Assembly: GCF_905220415.1 (NCBI RefSeq)
Contig: NC_059547.1
Span: forward strand, 9,188,501 to 9,252,500
Origin: Colias croceus
Lineage: Eukaryota > Arthropoda > Insecta > Lepidoptera > Pieridae
Direction of reading: 5' to 3'
Length of the DNA: 64,000 nt
Each line of letters begins with the position of its first letter. Position 1 is the stretch's first letter. The translations under genes and the position numbers were made by a program. Below the pieces are notes generated by a model, which was not told the origin of the DNA, made no database searches, and was given only the letters and a program-made list of their open reading frames with translations. This document shows positions 45,699-58,278 of this stretch, in pieces.

Positions 45699-48514
45699 GC
45701 CTTGCCTTTTTATATATATGCCTTGTTTACCGCCATCTGTCAGAGTATAAATTAACACGTTTCAAACAAACATATTTAAAAGCTAAGTAAAATATCAAAC
45801 TCAAGTCTATGTAAAAAGTACATGACAAACCTTTTAAATAGATCATAAATATTAAAATATTAACCACAATTAATATGTATAATTATTCGTATGCCAAGTG
45901 TTTGAACACATCGCTTCAAAGGTGGATGTTTTCATATATTTATATATTCAGTAATTATAAACAGGAATTAAACCGTCAAGTGTGACAGACCTGGGACCAT
46001 ATGCAGAGAAGGGAAACGCACTGTAGTCTGTATGAACTTGTAAAAAGAACTAAACTAATTAAACTAACTAAACTAACTAACTTTGCATATTCAATAAATA
46101 ATGCCAGTTACCTAACAAAATTTTATATAAAATAAAGACAATAATTCTCACCAATTTAATAAAAAAATGGAACCTGGTTCCTTAGTTTAGGACGTTCAAG
46201 CACACAAACAATTGGAAAGCTATCTACGCATTTATTCGTCCATATAGGTAAGTAACAATGAAATGATAAATTACAATATGAATATGTTTTTGGAGTCGCA
46301 CAGCAGACTAATTAATGTGTTAAGTATGTCTATAAATTATTATTATTTTTATCTACATATCAATATGAAATAAGAGGACCTTAAGGAGGAGCATAGGTAC
46401 TGCGTAAGTATATTATTGTGTGCCTATATATGTGCCTCTCAAAGTTTAATTTCGCCCCTAGGCTGAGCATAGTGTTGCCATAATTATAGTAAAATTTTGT
46501 ATTACTGTACCTTTCACCCCATTGCTTAAAAGGTCATTTATCAAAACCCTGTAGACAGTATTATAGTTTAAACATTTAGGCAACTTGAACAACATAACTA
46601 AAAGAAAAAAAAAGTATAACGAATCCCGCCTAAAACTTCTTTCAAATCAAAGTAAAAATCGATGATAGATAATTAAAATGTTTTTACGTCCTTAGGATTA
46701 TGGTGTTCGTATAATCATGGTAAGATGATAACAAGTTATAAAATGTCGCAAGCATGTTTCTAATTGATTTAATCGAGGCTCGGGGCAAACTCAAATTAAC
46801 TACACTGTATTTGCAGTTATTATAGTGCTGATGTCGTTTACTCGAACACAGTGTTTTTGTGGTTTTATACTTGTTAATGGATAGTGGGAAATTATTTACT
46901 TTTTAGATGGATAAAAGGTTAATAATAAAGTCCAAAAGACGGGGATATATCTATCGAAGAAATACGTAGAAATTCGTAAATGTATATTGGGTAATCTGAT
47001 TTTGGGTCCTGTATCACCGAAAAATCATCTTTTTAAACTAAAGTAGCGTTAGCTACTATTAAGTATTCTGTGCTAAAGTTATGATTACAAAGATTTTAGT
47101 CTGTCGAGACCTGATGAATTAGTTAGAAAAAATTGTGTAGTAGATATAGGGACTTGCGCCACTCTAGTAAAATAAATAAAGTAAATTAAATATGTTTATA
47201 TATTATATTAGGTAGGTATATAATAGTATATAATATAAAGGTATATATAATTCTTTAAATTGTCTTTTGTCATGTTAAAAAATACAAGTACCTATTTTAA
47301 AATTATATTTAAAATTGCATACACATATTTTAACTTCAGAAATGCAAGCTTAATTCTTACTGGATTGAAAGTTATACGATCGACACATATTTGACTAATA
47401 AAGCCGACATTAACGATGTATAAAGCTGAAAATCGATTCTTTGATCGTAAATCGAGTCCGTCTATTCTATTATCGAATAGCGATAGCGAGTACTATCGCA
47501 ACTCGATTGCGGCTTTCAGGAATAATCTTATCAATGATATGTGTATCCTTGTGTTAAACTTATTCGGTTTGATTTTGTTTTGCCCTGTTAACATTCACTT
47601 CGTTGTTGGTTCGGGAATTATATTGTTTGCGTGGTTACGAATGTCCGGCTGAGTTAGGAATGAATTCTGTTGACTAAATACCTGCTTTTTAATAGGGTTG
47701 TAGTTGCATTAAAATATTATTACATCAAACTAAATTAAAACATATAAACCTGATAAGTAGGGACATGACAAAGGTTTAAATATTGATCTTGAATAAATAG
47801 TTAGGTAATGCAAAAAGTAATCGGTACGGGTTTTAGTGTAGGTATTTGAGTAGATAATACAGTTAATTTTTACGAGAAATATTTTTTACAATACCGAGTT
47901 TATAACTTCAAACTAATGTTTTATTAAGTACGTTTCTACTTTCTACGCACTACGAAGCTTTAAAGCGATAATAAATCGCAATTTAAATACGTCAAAACAT
48001 TCTCATTATGTTGCCACTTAAAAAATGTAGACGTTTACCGTGGCTTTAAATTGCGAACCAATCAATGTGTCAATCTTATCAGAGTGAAAACTAAACAATA
48101 GTGAGTTAAATCCTAAAACCCATGGTACTGTCGTGTCCGCGCCGTGGTTTTATTTTACACTCTTTGTTTATGGCGACACCGGACAGTAAAATTCACACCT
48201 TCACATTACTCACTTAATGAGGCTCCGTGGGTATAATGAGCGAATTAATTGCTTTATTCCGTCCCAGCGGAGATTGCTCGGTTTTGTCGCGCTATTTTAT
48301 ACTGTGATATTTTACCTTTTTGCGGAGGTTTTTGTGAATCACGATTTAGTTGACAATTTTGTAAAGAAGTTGTTCTTGGGTTTTGCTGCTTTTTGCTGCA
48401 GTTTTAAGGCTTTATATACTGATCCTTGTGTGTCATTACATTGAGGGCTTCTTGAGTAAGACTTTCGAGAGATAATGATATAAAACTACATAATATCATA
48501 CAACTACCAAAACT
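45699..48514. other. Intergenic or intronic stretch, no gene seen
   Basis: AT-rich with a few GC-balanced patches (47430-47530, 48110-48300) that have no coding signal. No element with clear ends. Confidence 0.4.
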
Positions 48515-48647
48515 ATTAATGTATATTATAAATACGATAGAGTGTTTATTTGGTTTTCTTTCACCGGAACAATTTTATGAAATGATTTTTGGGTCCGGAG
48601 CTTTCATCGCGGTGAAACTACGCGGGCAAAGCCGAGTGGAAAGCTAG
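48515..48647 (+). mobile_element. Helitron-like element, diverged
   Basis: Ends ACGCGGGCAAAGCCGAGTGG then AAAGCTAG (48644-48647) before T. The left end ATTAATGTATATTATAAATA is a changed form of the usual start. Confidence 0.55.
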
Positions 48648-48867
48648 TGTGTTATGATGCGCTGCATACTATATTATGATTTTTGTTGACCATTAGATGT
48701 CATAGGTAGAACAGGTCGCTTTATATTTTGTTTAAAGTTTATACATCTGTATCTAATGATAAACATTTGGGCTCTACATTTCTCTAGGGCAATTAATTAA
48801 TAAAACTTATCAATGGATCAATATTACTGAACACTAGAATTACAATACATAGGTATGTGCGGGAGTA

Positions 48868-49048
48868 TCACTACATAGTATAAAATAAAGTCGCTTTCTC
48901 TGTCCCTATGTATGCTTAAATCTTGAAAACTACGGGACGGATTATGATACGGTTTTTTTAAATAGATAGAGTGATTCAAGAGGAAGATTTTAGTAAATAA
49001 TTTGTTAGGTTTTAGACAAAGTGGGCGAAGCCGCGGGTGGAAAGCTAG
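48868..49048 (+). mobile_element. Helitron-like element
   Basis: TCACTACATAGTATAAAATA start; GGGCGAAGCCGCGGGTGG hairpin region; AAAG-CTAG end (49045-49048) before T. Its body differs from types 1 and 2. Confidence 0.6.
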
Positions 49049-52000
49049 TTTACTTAATAAAACATTTAAACGACTTTAAACCCTAATCATTTATATTCTA
49101 TGTCCTAATTCAATTGGAGTATTACCTACCCAGCTCAAGAAAAGATTTGAGCTTTTTGAACCTAACCTAAAAAAAAATTAAGTAATTTATATGTCCTAAT
49201 TCAATTGATCACAATTACCTTATAGCGCTAGAACTACAAAGATTTGCGCAATAAATTGTCCAATAATACACCTGTGGGTTCGCAAGGGTTAGACTTCCTG
49301 GTGTCGGAGCCCGGGGCCATACAGCTGTGAATCCAAAGGCATATTGTAGCTAGCATGTATAAGTAGGTGGTCAGACTGTTGGAGTAAACGGTAATGGGTT
49401 TATTTTGGTACATTGTGTTATTGTAAGAAAAGTAGGTACATTAACTGACTGAAGTTTCTTGTCAATTTTTTTCAGTAGAAAGAAAATTTCAAAAATTCTT
49501 ATAAAATAGGTAATTTATATAAGGATTATGAAGAATGTAGAGCGCTAACTCTGCCGTAGCGCCTAATAAGAAGAAAATCATTTTTATACATAACATGGAT
49601 CTTCTAAGTTCTAACGAGTTATAAGATAATTGTAATTCAATGAGATTTGTAATAAAAATAATATTAGTACATACCAGTAATTTATCAGTGAGATATTGCA
49701 ACAATTTGAAACAGAAAGATTTACATTCCCGCAAATTTCAACGCATAAATCTAATAATGAAAACTACCATAATTTAATTTGGTCCATAAAATTAAGATTT
49801 AAACAGAAGTACAAGAGATTTACTACTCCGCATACTTGCGGTAGTATTTCTTCTTGTTTTATTAGTCCTATTCCGTCCTTAATACTCAATTAAAATACTT
49901 AATAATTATTTACAAGTGCAAGGGCTTGTTAACCAATGCCATCCTCCATATATGTCAGTGGATTACAAGATTTACAATAATTACTGAGATTATTGGCGTA
50001 TCTCATCGACAACGTATTGAAATCGTTTAAGGACTTAACATTGGATTATACAATAGTGCTTTAATGACTACCTCATAGTAATAGACTGTTTGGACTAACA
50101 GTGCAGTGGAGCCAAAGTAAATTGTTAAAATTTTTCGTAAATTTTGCTCATTGCATCTTGTAGCCTTTGTCTTTGAACATTTAGATATCTTTTATGCGCC
50201 ATCATGTTTTGTAAAAATTTAGATTAAATTCGTAAAAAGGATGTATTCGTTATTTAATCGGTTTATTTTCCAATTAAACACATCAAGTTGTTAAACAAAA
50301 TGGAAAGTCGTAATGAAGTACATAGTTTTCTTTGACACGAAAATAGCACTAGGTATTTAATTAAAACACCATACTCACAACATTTTATTTAAATTTGGTA
50401 CAACATGGTAATATCCTTGGTACTTTTAAAGAATGACAATAGAGTTTAAAATAAATTCTAGTGGGGACTTCTATATAAAACAAATATCAAACTTCTTTAT
50501 TACAGCCATATAACAACAGTAAAACACCCCGCGGTGCTGTATCGAATAATCGATTCAGTTATCGATTATCAATTCGTATAATACAAGCAATCGAATCGAT
50601 AGTTTGATTTCCATTATTCCTATGCATCGATTTCGCCTCTGGGCGGGAACAATTCATGGAGGTATTGTCATGTGACAGAACACGCGCGTTATTGTGTTGC
50701 TTGGAATAATTTGTGTAGTTCAGTTTAGTTGGACACGTTTATATTGTGGAATGGTTATGGGCTATATAAATAAATTGTTCTGGTGCTGTATGCTGTAAAG
50801 TATAAGTAGTTTATATTTTAGAAAAGAATATTGCTCTGAATAGTTTGTCACATTTCACACGTAAGGGAAAAAAGAAAATTACGCAAAAAAAAAAAAAATT
50901 AAAGCTTGTCGTGCGTTCGAAGACAACGTCTCTCATCTAGCACATACATATCTTAGTCAGTCTTAGTCGATATATTTGTAATAGGTACTCTAAATACCTG
51001 ATAAGTTGTTCTATAAAGCCACATTCATACATTATTATACACACTAGTTATGTCTTAGTTGATACTCTTTTAAGACATTTAAGACAAGCATTTAGAATGC
51101 CTCATAAATCGTCCAATAAAGCCACATTCATACTAAATAATGCCACTGACAATATACCATAAGTTGTTTTATTATGCAATTGAAAATATATCATCACCTT
51201 TCACGTTAAATGAAAAATTAAATGAACTCCTCGGTAGGTCGTGACTGGACGTCGCAAGTGGGTAATTTGAGACGAACTGATAAATCAGCCGCGGAGTGAA
51301 TTCTTAACAACTTGGACACATTGCGGGAATAAAACATTCCCTTATAAATACTTTATATTTCTCTCTTATAGATTTATTTTTAGGTTTGTTATTTAGTGGC
51401 TGGGTTAAGTTCTTTCATTTTATTTGAATTTGATTGTATTTTTTCTATTTTCTCTTTAAAACACCTTAAATATAAAGCATTCATATTTCATACATAAATT
51501 ATTTATTTATTACCTAATCAATTATTTATTTATGGAGCTATTGATTTCAGCAAAACCACATTAAGCATAGTACTTAGTAGGTACAAAACTTTTTTCTTGT
51601 TGCAATATATTATATTATATTGTGATACTTGTGTATGGTGCTTTTCCCTTACTTTTTCATTTACCTACGTCTATCATTACCTTATTTGGTATATGACTAA
51701 ACTATAACAGAACATCTACCTGAAATACATTATCAGCTCTATATTCTATCCACCGCTCTATTTAGTCTAACAACCTAAGATTTCGACACTACAATGTCCA
51801 GCAATGGCAAATAGATGTTTCCTTAATCTAGGCTATCCAAATATCAAATTACCGATCTCAGATGCTATCCCTTGTTGCCTGGGAACTCGAGTGGGCGGTA
51901 CAAGTATTTGTGTATTTAGCGAATCTATTTCATAAATGAGCCACGCGCCAACATTGCATTGATATTAAGTTGGCTGTGTACGGTGCGCAAAATAGTAAAG

Positions 52001-55000
52001 TAGTGCTGAATGTAAACGGTGATATGATTATTATTTGGTGATATGGATGTAGTCACTTTTAACAGGAAAGATTTGTATGAAAATTATGAAAAAATGAGCA
52101 CCATTTAGTAATTTTGGCTACACGAACTATATTAAGGTTTTATGTAAAAGTATCTACTTAGTGTTAAAACATTTGCACTGTGGCGTAATATTTTACTTTG
52201 CTTTTTTGGTTCTATTTTGTAAACGCTATTAGGTAAAACACAGTTTATCTTCAGATTAATTATAATTGCAAATGAGTTGTTGGAAATTGAATTTCCATAG
52301 TATGGATTTTAATTCACATTTTGAAGTAATAAAAATTCAAACACATCTATTAATTTCAAAATTTATATTGCTTAAAATCCTTATCCATACTTTTACGATA
52401 AACAACTTTCTTCCAACAAATTCTTTGAAAATGGTTTTCTCACATTACATTCTACAAGTTCACATCCAAAACTTGTAGCATTAAGTTTGAATGTGAACTT
52501 GTATATTTACAAAATATACAAAAAATACATCTTCTTGAAAAAGCTGCTGCCAGTACCACGTAATTTTGCGGAGGCGGCGCACGCGACACGTCTCTAATTA
52601 ACTGCCGCTACAATTAACTTGGTACAGGGGCCGCCATGCGTGCTCTATGGTATTGAGTCATTTATTCATTTCATTATGATATTTATTAGTTATGAGAAAT
52701 ATGGTAATGTTATATATTAATGGATGCTCCTTATCCGATGCAATGTTCCTTTTGATCTATAAATTATTTTAATAACAAAATACACTTCTATGGTTATTAT
52801 AACTGTTATTTCAGATATTTCTAGTGTAGATTCACTAATATTTCAATTGTTATTATTTTAGATCTTTTTTATTGTTATTCTTTTAGATATCTACCTGATT
52901 ATTTAGATATCGACCAGTAGTCTAAGTTTAGATTGGCTTAAAATTTTATGGAAGCTTTATTGAGCGATACCTTCAATATTTACCTATATATTGCATGGGG
53001 CAGAAAAAAACGGAATAAAATTAAAATGTTACTCATTAAGTATTTGTTTATCGTGTTTTCTTCATTAGTTCTATAAAACATGCTAATAAAAAAATTGTGT
53101 GATATACCTACTTCATACGGAAAATCGAGAAATATCTGATAATAATCCGTCCCTTACCGGATACCATTATGACACTCAAGATGGCGTCCCCGCACGCGAT
53201 GCTTACAAAACGAAACTGAAATACTGCTCCAGATCACGCATTAATCAATATATTTTAATTCAATAAGGAAATGATACATTACCTGTAACTATTGGAGGAT
53301 TTACAGCTTTCTAGAAAGAGGTTCTCTAGTCTTGTAGACCATTAAGAGGTGATTAAAATGAATGCAGTATTTAAATAACTATTACCTATTGTATTTATTT
53401 CATAAATATGTGTACAATACTTCCAGGTTGAACCAAGAAAAAAAAATATTCACACTCAAACAAAAATGCGCCAGCAGAATTAAAAAAATTACTTTAGTAG
53501 ATCTAGGAATTACCCCTCTACAACCTCACAGCGGTTTACCACATTATAATTGTGTTATAATTTTATTATCCGCTTACTCGGCATTGCCAGGGTTGACCTG
53601 GGATAAAAAATAGCTTCATGAATTCAGCTTTCTGTTAGTGAAAAAATTTTCATGGTAGGGATTGGTAGATGCTTTTGAAGATTACCGCTGCAAACATAAA
53701 GTTCGTAAGTTTCCTATGTCTTTATAATATTATTAAGAATAGATTTGTATAATAATGCTACTTATTCCACGGTTCTATAAAGCACAATCATCATAACAGT
53801 GAACTTACTTGCAGTCACATTAATAGTGTTGCAACCGATCGTGAGCAACCTTACTCGCAAATAAATCGCAAAGCGCGGCGGCAACATCGCAACAAAATAA
53901 CCGATTTGAGCAATATAATTAACGAAATGCGCCATTATCTAATCTGGCAACTGGAAGTTAATGCCATCGTGACACGGAGTATTAATTTAACCAGTAGTTA
54001 GAAGTTATCTGCCTCTAATGGTCGGTCGCTAAGAGCATTACTATCGATGTATGGACCGAGCAAGCTGCCAACTTGATCAAATTAATTGGTAGGTGAAATG
54101 CTCTCGCATTTGTGTACCTCAGTGTTGATAGTTGATTAACACTGCTTTATATATTTTTGTTTACGAACTAAAGCAAATAATTCAATGAGTAATATATCTC
54201 GGCTGTGACTGTAAAAAGAAAAAAAAAAGCTTTATTGGTGTCAGAGTTCAATTAAAATCTGAAATTGTAGGTATCGTGCTTGATATAAAACTTGGAGATG
54301 TTATGTATCGTTATCACGTAAGCTTCATACTGAGGGCAGTCCGGCAGTAGTTAGTAGTAGCTTCCTACGGAAGAAAGCTGCTGGTACAGCCGCCTCCCGT
54401 AATAACATACCTTCTTCTAGAGGTAGATTTACTAGAACTTTTCTCTGTAATACAAAATAGCAAAGCGGCTTGAATGTTGTTGACACACGTTGCCTGTTTC
54501 CGCGAACTCTAACATCCTGTAAAAATATCTGAAACAGGCATTAAGTTCCAAAACCAAGCCCCAAGAATACAGAGAATAATTTGGATTACAGAGCAGCTAT
54601 TAGTATTTTTAAACTCTGTGATACATTTTGTGTTAGTTAAGAAAATTCTTGTGATCGTCTTTGTTGCTAACATACGTACGTGTCCTTATTCATATCATAG
54701 AGACACCTTTTTATGTAAGTATAACGCCTTATTAGTATTAGCTATGAGCTTTTAGAGTTCAGAAACATTAGACGCATAAACTTTATCATGTCTGACTATT
54801 GTTCATACTATAAAATATATTATGGCATATTTTACAAGTTATAAGCATGTCCGCTATACCTAAAAACTACTTGACCGATTTAATTTTCTTCACAATTAAA
54901 AAGTTAAATTATTCCTGTAACATAAGCTTATATAATTGCATTTATTATACCGTTAAAACGGGCGAAATCGATACGAGAGTTCAGAGTCTGCTTATTAATA

Positions 55001-55338
55001 TAAGATTGTAAAAGTAACAAGGCGCCAGTATAAGTGGTCGGCGCACGCGCGCAAATTTACTTTAGCAGCCCGCTATCTATCAGCTCCTCTTCGTTTAGAT
55101 TTAATAGGAATATACTCGCTATCTTTGTATTAAAAACGATACTAGGTATATAATATTATACATTATATAACAAACTTTTGTTAAAATTAATAATATAATA
55201 TAGAGCTCTACATAATGATTTTAAACCATAACAGCCGAAATAACAATGCCAATCCTATACCTTGTAAATAGAAAGTATTGTTCCCGGACAACTCGAATAA
55301 AGCCTCTTTAAAAAGCGCTTCTAAAACAGTACTTAAAG
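49049..55338. other. Long stretch without a recognisable gene
   Basis: AT-rich DNA with several GC-balanced patches (50525-50650, 51225-51310, 51830-51960, 52540-52640, 53150-53210, 53830-54110). Some hold homeodomain-like TAATTA or CAATTA sites and one a YY1-like CAAGATGGCG (53177-53186), so they may be regulatory. A decayed Helitron-like piece may lie at about 54840-55005. An 18-bp direct repeat sits near 49100 and 49190. Confidence 0.35.
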
Positions 55339-55881
55339 TTGAATATTTTAAGAAGAAATACTTTAAGAAGAAAGGAGAAGTAAATTCGCATATGTTGACA
55401 AGATACCAAAACAAATTACATTTCCCAACGTGTAGAATCAATAAAGCTAAAAACAGTGTAACATTTATGGCTATTAAAATATATAATAAAATACCGGACA
55501 ATTTCAAGGAACTACCAGTAAATCTTTTCAAAAATAAACTGACGAACTGGTTAATGGTAAAACAATTTTATGACATTGAAGAATTTATGACTTTGAAGTA
55601 GTGTACCTAAACTGAATTGTGTGTGATAAGTGAAGTGTGTAGTGATATAATCGTGTAAATCGTAGTGCGTTCGCGTAATTGTGAAAATTGAATTGTGTGT
55701 ACATTTAAATAATTAAACTAATCAACTTTCTTTTTTAATATTTGCACACCCAATAAATGGGTAGAATGTATTAGCCACATAATATTGTAATGAAAACATC
55801 TATAATTTGTAACTACATTCTTGCAAATAAATATAATTTGAATTTGAATTTGAATTTGAATTTGAATTTGAATATATTAAG
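55339..55881 (+). mobile_element. LINE 3' fragment, plus strand, same family as 29688-30938
   Basis: Holds only the last 75 or so RT codons (GEVNSHMLTRYQNKLHFPTC through EEFMTLK), the 3' UTR and a TTTGAA tail (about 55843-55870). The protein part is the same as in the intron 11 copy and the UTR differs by one 4-base indel that I can see. TTGAATAT.TTAAG flanks it (55339-55352, 55868-55881), an imperfect candidate TSD. Its first 18 bases nearly repeat the next 18. Confidence 0.85.
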
Positions 55882-58074
55882 CTTTGAGTTTACGTTTAAT
55901 ATACTTTATTATCTCTATAATACAACTCGAAGTACCTAATATCAGAACAAATTCTAAAAGTTCGTGTTAGTATTTCATAATGCTAGTGATTATTAGCTCA
56001 AGCAGTATGATTACAATTATTCGCGGCGGCCTATTATTTCCCAACAACCGATATTAACATAGCGGTACAAAATGAGTGCCGCAAACTAGTTACCTTTATC
56101 AATGAAATCATTTTGACGGTGTTAGGTTGAGGGTGTAATGGGTAAGGTGGTTTTTTAATTGCACGCCAAATAGTTTTTTTTTGAAAATTTAAGTTTTAGT
56201 TGATTTTTGGGAGCTGAAAATAATTTTCAGTTCAATTATTTTGGTTGCATGCACTATTACTGCATACAATGGTGACATTTCAGAAGACACAAAATTTCAA
56301 ACTCTCTTCTTATTCTTAAAAGCGAAAATTAAGAGACATTTGACCATTGACCTAAATAAGAGTATCCAATATAGTTAAGCATAATTTAATTTTTCAAAAT
56401 ATATTCTGTGAAAGAAAGGGATAAGTATACTGCACATGATAAGTATATAGAAGCCAGTAACTAAGTGTTAAGAAATACTCTATCAAAACATCAATTAAAT
56501 AATATTTCGCATCCACCCAGTGTGCACCCAGCCTAACTCTTTAAACAGGTGCTTGCGATGTCTTCTACGATAAACGTTGACGGACAAGGAACATCTCATC
56601 TCATTCAGAGGCTGCGTATGTGATGTGGACAGGCTAATTGACATACTGTTTAATTTTACCGACTGGTTAGGGCGGGTGCACACCTGGTTGCGTGTTTATA
56701 TAAGGCGGTGTGTACACTGTTGGATAAATAGTAAGTAGAGGTGCGTTGTTTGTGGGTGGTAGTTTTAATGTGATTGATTCGGAGAACAATAAATCATCAC
56801 AGGACATAATATTATGTGTAAAGAAATAGGAAGAGAACCTGTTTTTTTTCTTTTGTATTTAGTATTAAATTGTTGGCGAAACTTTATTATAGTCGTATAC
56901 AACATTTTGAAAAAGATCTTATGGTAAATGCACATATAAAAAATATCGCTGTTTTTTTGCTTTTCTTCTTAATATACATGGGTTTGACGTTATGACGTCA
57001 CACACGCATTCCTGGACGCCGAGCCACGTCCAACTGACCGAGCTGCTTTTGCAATCGATTTGCGAGGCTGCTCGCTTTGTGTGAACTCGATTATTGAATA
57101 TTTATCCCAACAGAGTCACATCGCAGAGAAGTACTTTTTATAACTGTATGTACCAGCTTTAACCCAGTGTGTACGGGCCCTAATCTTATCTCTGAACAGG
57201 TGTCCCCGATTGCCGGCTTGATAAAACATTGATGGACAAGTACTGAACACCTCTTTCATTCAAAAAGATCATTGACGTGTGTGAGAGCCTAATTGACAGT
57301 TTATAATATGTATGTAGTTCTTGTGTGTGTGCTAGGTTTCGACCGCGATTTCTCTTGTATCGTTCTGGAAGAAGACTATGTGATAGTCTAAAATAAGCTG
57401 AGATATGCTATATTTTGTGATTGCCAATTATTATTTCTATGCTGAATGTTATCGAAATGATTGCTAAAGATGTCACATACCTTTGACCTTTTGGATTCTT
57501 TTGTTTCCTCACATGAGCAGTGGTCATGTCATAAACATGGGACGATCTACTTATTTCCTGCATGCTCGCTTGTAGTCACACCCCTGACTTATCGATTTGA
57601 AGTTCGAGAGCAACCACTGAATTCAACAAATACATAAATTTTAACTGATGTATCCAGTTAATTTGTGTAATGTTTGTTAGAATATTGTAAATAATACAAC
57701 AGTGCGTCTGTTTAGCTGTAATAAATAGTTATGGCAAGACAAATGTCAGCTGTCAAAGAAAATATTTTATCACTTGAGAAATCATTGATGAGATCTTGGA
57801 TGAATGGCTAAGATAACATCATGGTATTTGTTGCACAGGTACGAGTAGACATATTAAAACAATAACATGTAGCATTCATTACATATGAATTAAGAATAAT
57901 ACGGTAATGGATACTTACTCAGGTATTTTAAACAAGAACTAATATCGTTAATAACAAACAAAAGAAAAAGAAACAGAATTATTTTTCTTTTTGAAAATTT
58001 GCAGCACCAGCCAGTCTTATTCTTCGTCCATAAGACCATAAAAACGGAATATCGACGTTGTTTTATAATAAATA
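55882..58074. other. Intergenic or intronic stretch with a diverged duplication
   Basis: Two related segments at about 56517-56665 and 57168-57305 share CCCAGTGTG, AACAGGTG, GATGGACAAG-like, and CTAATTGACA in the same order. Between them are a TATATAAG (56696-56703) and a CRE-like palindrome TGACGTCA (56993-57000). No ORF with a recognisable domain. Confidence 0.4.
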
Positions 58075-58278
58075 CTAGCTTTCCGCCAGCGGCTTCAAAG
58101 AAAATCCCGCATAGTTCCTGTTAACGCGGGATTCCCGAGATAAAAACTATCCTATGTGTTAATCCAAGTAACCCTCTATAGTGTACTAAATTTCATTGTA
58201 AACGGTTCCGTAGTAACAAACATACACATACACATCCATCCTCAAAAACTTTCGCATTTAGGTATAATATTAGTAGGA
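58075..58278 (-). mobile_element. Helitron-like element
   Basis: CTAG at 58075, CTTTCCGCCAGCGGCTTC hairpin region (partly deleted), right end AATATTAGTAGGA on the minus strand. Three GGATA units follow. Confidence 0.6.

Noticed and set aside
55208..55531. 107-codon minus-strand ORF
   Set aside because: Antisense of the LINE fragment; the same shadow appears at 30009-30191 in the other copy.
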